NCBI GenBank assembly: GCA_028023455.1
Contig: JAQFVV010012537.1
Coordinates: forward strand, 62,001 to 126,000
Length of the DNA stretch: 64,000 nucleotides
DNA from: Epiperipatus broadwayi
Taxonomy: Eukaryota; Onychophora; Udeonychophora; Euonychophora; Peripatidae
Direction of reading: 5' to 3'
Shown: positions 61,545 to 64,000 of the stretch, one piece after another
How the letters are laid out: the number at the start of each line of letters is the position of its first letter
How positions within the stretch are numbered: position 1 is the first letter of the stretch
The notes under the pieces: model-generated
What the model saw: only the letters and a program-made list of their open reading frames with translations
The model's database searches: none
Told to the model about the DNA's origin: nothing
Made by a program: the position numbers and the translations under genes

Positions 61545-63290
61545 AATAATGTAGAGAGAGAGAGATACAAGGAAGTTTTAGTTTAGATAGGTGTATAGGA
61601 GAGTTTATTTATATAGTTACACAACTTATGGATATAAGTAGGAATTCAGGTAGCGAGTTATATATGACTTTTATAGATGTAGAGAAGGCAAATGATAGAA
61701 TAAATAGAAATAGATTATGGGTAAGTTTAGAAAATTTAGGAATGGATGAAGCTTTAGTGCATATTATTAAGAAATTATATGAAAATATTTACTATACATA
61801 TCAATTAGGGGATATAGAATCAGTTAAAGTTAAAAATAGGGTGGAAATAAGGCAAGGATGCCCTATGTCACCTATTTTCTTTTTGTTGTATTGAAATGAA
61901 ATGGAGAGAGCAATAGAAAGACTAGGAAGAGGAAGAGATACCGCTAAAAGGTGGCAAGGGAGTAAATACTTTGTCGAGTCTTTTATTTGCAGATGATGTC
62001 TTTTTGGGTGCAGAAAGAAGAAAAGATATGGAAATTATGCTGAGGACATGTGCAAGGATGGGTAGAGATGGGGATTAAATTTAGTGAAAAAAAATCAAAT
62101 ATAATGATGGTTGATACTGGGGAAAGACGAAGAATTTTTATTGAGGGATATAAAATTAGGTAAGGTGAATTGACATAGTTATTTGGGAATCATCTTAAGT
62201 TATCAGAAAAATTGCTTGGATGAATGGGAAAAAAAATTGATAAATAAAGCAAAGAAAAGAAAGGGATTGATAAAGAAATTAACAATGTTTTCATATAATA
62301 AATATGATGTAAATAGAATTGTATGGAAGGGAGTGGCAGTAGCAGAATTAACATATGGCAATGATGCATTATGTGTTAGTATTACTAACTTAGAAGAAGT
62401 ACAAAGGGAAGTAGAAAGATATGCATTAAATGCAGATATGTGGACAGGAAAAGAGACAATTCAAGGAGAAATGGGATGGTGAAGTTTTTATATGAGAGAT
62501 ACAAAAAGCAAAATGAAAATGTCCGGTACATAGCAGTTTATGGATAATAAAAGAATAGCCAAAGTAGTATTTAATTGGGTTATGAGTAAAGGGCAGGCAA
62601 CAAGATGGGTGAGAAAGGTAATACAATATGCAGAAGATTTGGATAACGAATTTATGTCAGTATACTTGTACATAAGATGGGATGATTGTGTTAGGAGGAT
62701 TGTTGAGTGTTATAGTAGTAAGGAATGGGATAGAAGAACAGATGCATAATAAAGAATAAGGAGTTGGAGAACTAGTATGGAGAGTAAAAAGAGTTTAAAT
62801 ATATATAGAAGTAAACGAAACATTGAGTGCAAGTTAATTTATGATAATAGCAAGGAAAGTAGTTTACTGTTTAAGGCTTGAATGAGATCTTTAGAAACAA
62901 GGGAATATAGATATAAATGCAAAAATATGGGTGATAGGAAGACATAGAAAATATTAGTCATCTGTTAATTCAATGTAAATGCTTGAAAACAAAAATGGTA
63001 CAAATAATGAAGTTATGGAAAAATAAATATAAACAAAGTGATTATACAGAAAATGAATTATTGGTTTTTATACTGCGTTTGGGAAAAGATAATGGAGATT
63101 TAGATATAAAGGCCATGGAGTTGACAAAGATGATGTTATGGAATCGGATGAAGCAGGATATGAAAAAACTTAGGGTAGGCAATGGAAAGGGAAGACAAAG
63201 TGGCTAATAGGTTTCTCTGGACATAGTTGTTGAGAGATTCCAGACTCCATATAAGGAGAAGCCACAGTGCATCACATCACAAATACATCT
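61545..63290 (+). mobile_element. LINE relic with RT and C-terminal zinc-knuckle region
   Basis: Opens with an RT palm at 61628-61894: YMTFIDVEKANDRINRNRLW, then VEIRQGCPMSPIFF. The catalytic FADD is intact at 61986-61997, in a shifted frame (SLLFADDVFLGAE). At 62183-62482 come SYLGIILS-like and AKKRKGLIKKLTMFSYNKYD, then VAELTYGNDAL. A Cys/His-bearing stretch near 62900-62990 (ISHLLIQCKCLK) resembles the C-terminal knuckle of many LINEs. The C-terminal end (LLVFILRLGKDNGDLDIKAM, 63055-63207) and a catcacatcac tail follow. The endonuclease is absent, so the copy is 5'-truncated; several frameshifts and stops. Confidence 0.83.
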
Positions 63291-64000
63291 GAAATGACTC
63301 AGTTTTATATACCTAATCTAATCTGTGAAAATGTTAAATAAATGAACTATGCTAAGTTTGATCATTATGATATATGCAACAATATTTTTCATTTGTTTCT
63401 GACAATATAATTTATACTAAATACAATAAAATTTAATTCTTATTTATATCAAGATGTTTATGCAATAGATTCAGAGATTAAAAATATTTGTGGTCAAATA
63501 AATTACCCACGGAAAACAATTATCTATTTTGAGAAAAATGGTTTTGTCAGATTTTCCATTACATTAAGAAGCAGCACAATACTGTTTGACAGTCCCGTTA
63601 AGAAGACTGTATGCCATAGACAAATTTTTTCACACTTATATAACTAAGAAAGCATTAGATTAGAGATAGTCAATAGCTAGATTATTCAAATGCAAGCATT
63701 TCCTTTTGAACATACTGCTCAAAATGTAATTTTGTATTAATACTCAGTGAATCCAAAATAAGCTTCTCTCAGTGAGCGAAGGAATTAATGATATTATGGA
63801 GCCTTGATTAATATAAGCAATGGCACAATCGATGTTGGATAAGTTTTCTGTGATTTCTTGCCTGTAAGTTGTACAATATCTGTTGATAATTTAATATTTT
63901 TTTATTTGTGCTGATGAACTCATATGATGTAAGATTTCAGTTTTATGAATTAATCATTTGGATTTATAAATTTGTGACTTTTATTTTACACATAACTTTG
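63291..64000. other. Window end, nothing recognised
   Basis: AT-rich. A minus-strand open stretch after a cttacag at about 63855-63865 (QEITENLSNIDCAIAYINQG) has no usable donor and was not accepted as an NBAS exon. Confidence 0.35.

Noticed and set aside
63760-63865. Possible further NBAS exon on the minus strand after a cttacag acceptor
   Set aside because: Thirty-eight open codons but no GT donor before an in-frame stop, and no recognisable NBAS similarity.

Overview
The window is AT-rich nuclear DNA from an animal, most likely a protostome invertebrate. The reasons are GT-AG introns, long introns packed with degenerate LINEs, LTR elements, hAT relics and MITEs, and a metazoan vesicle-tethering gene. 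No rRNA, tRNA, prokaryotic operon or CRISPR array was seen. Species cannot be fixed from the sequence alone.

The one well-supported host gene is the 3' part of an NBAS (neuroblastoma-amplified sequence, metazoan Sec39-family) homologue on the minus strand. Ten exons between 60531 and 15758 join in phase into 430 residues ending in a stop codon. The last exons match what I recall of the C terminus of animal NBAS. The 5' part of the gene lies beyond position 64000 or was not recognised.

Layout. 1-1985: an RTE-like LINE relic (+). 7030-8600: a Jockey-like LINE relic (+). 8600-15757: AT-rich 3' flank of NBAS with nothing recognised. 15758-60531: NBAS exons and introns. The 6.1 kb last intron (16040-22141) holds a strongly strand-asymmetric degenerate satellite (16690-18480) and a minus-strand RTE-like LINE relic (18490-21570), itself interrupted by a MITE and another LINE's 3' end. 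The 16.9 kb intron (24401-41260) holds an LTR element of about 7.7 kb (27903-35600) with LTRs of about 2.6 kb and no pol gene, followed by a decayed Ty3/gypsy pol (36240-38930, minus). The 8.7 kb intron (42071-50802) holds a MITE, a decayed hAT transposase (44964-47700, +) and a 1.06 kb element with terminal inverted repeats and three hairpins. Further introns carry two foldback elements (51864-52477, 59173-59706) and a TA-flanked MITE (58333-58565). 61321-63290 carries two head-to-tail copies of one LINE family.

The most unusual object is the LTR element at 27903-35600. It has TG...CA termini, a matching flanking hexamer, a PBS-like and a PPT-like site that both place the sense strand on the minus strand, very long LTRs that agree at about 98% by eye, and a short interior. 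That interior carries no recognisable retroviral enzyme. It carries a broken, gene-like minus-strand segment that includes a 29-nt microexon with good splice sites. It resembles LARD-type non-autonomous elements and may have captured part of a cellular gene.
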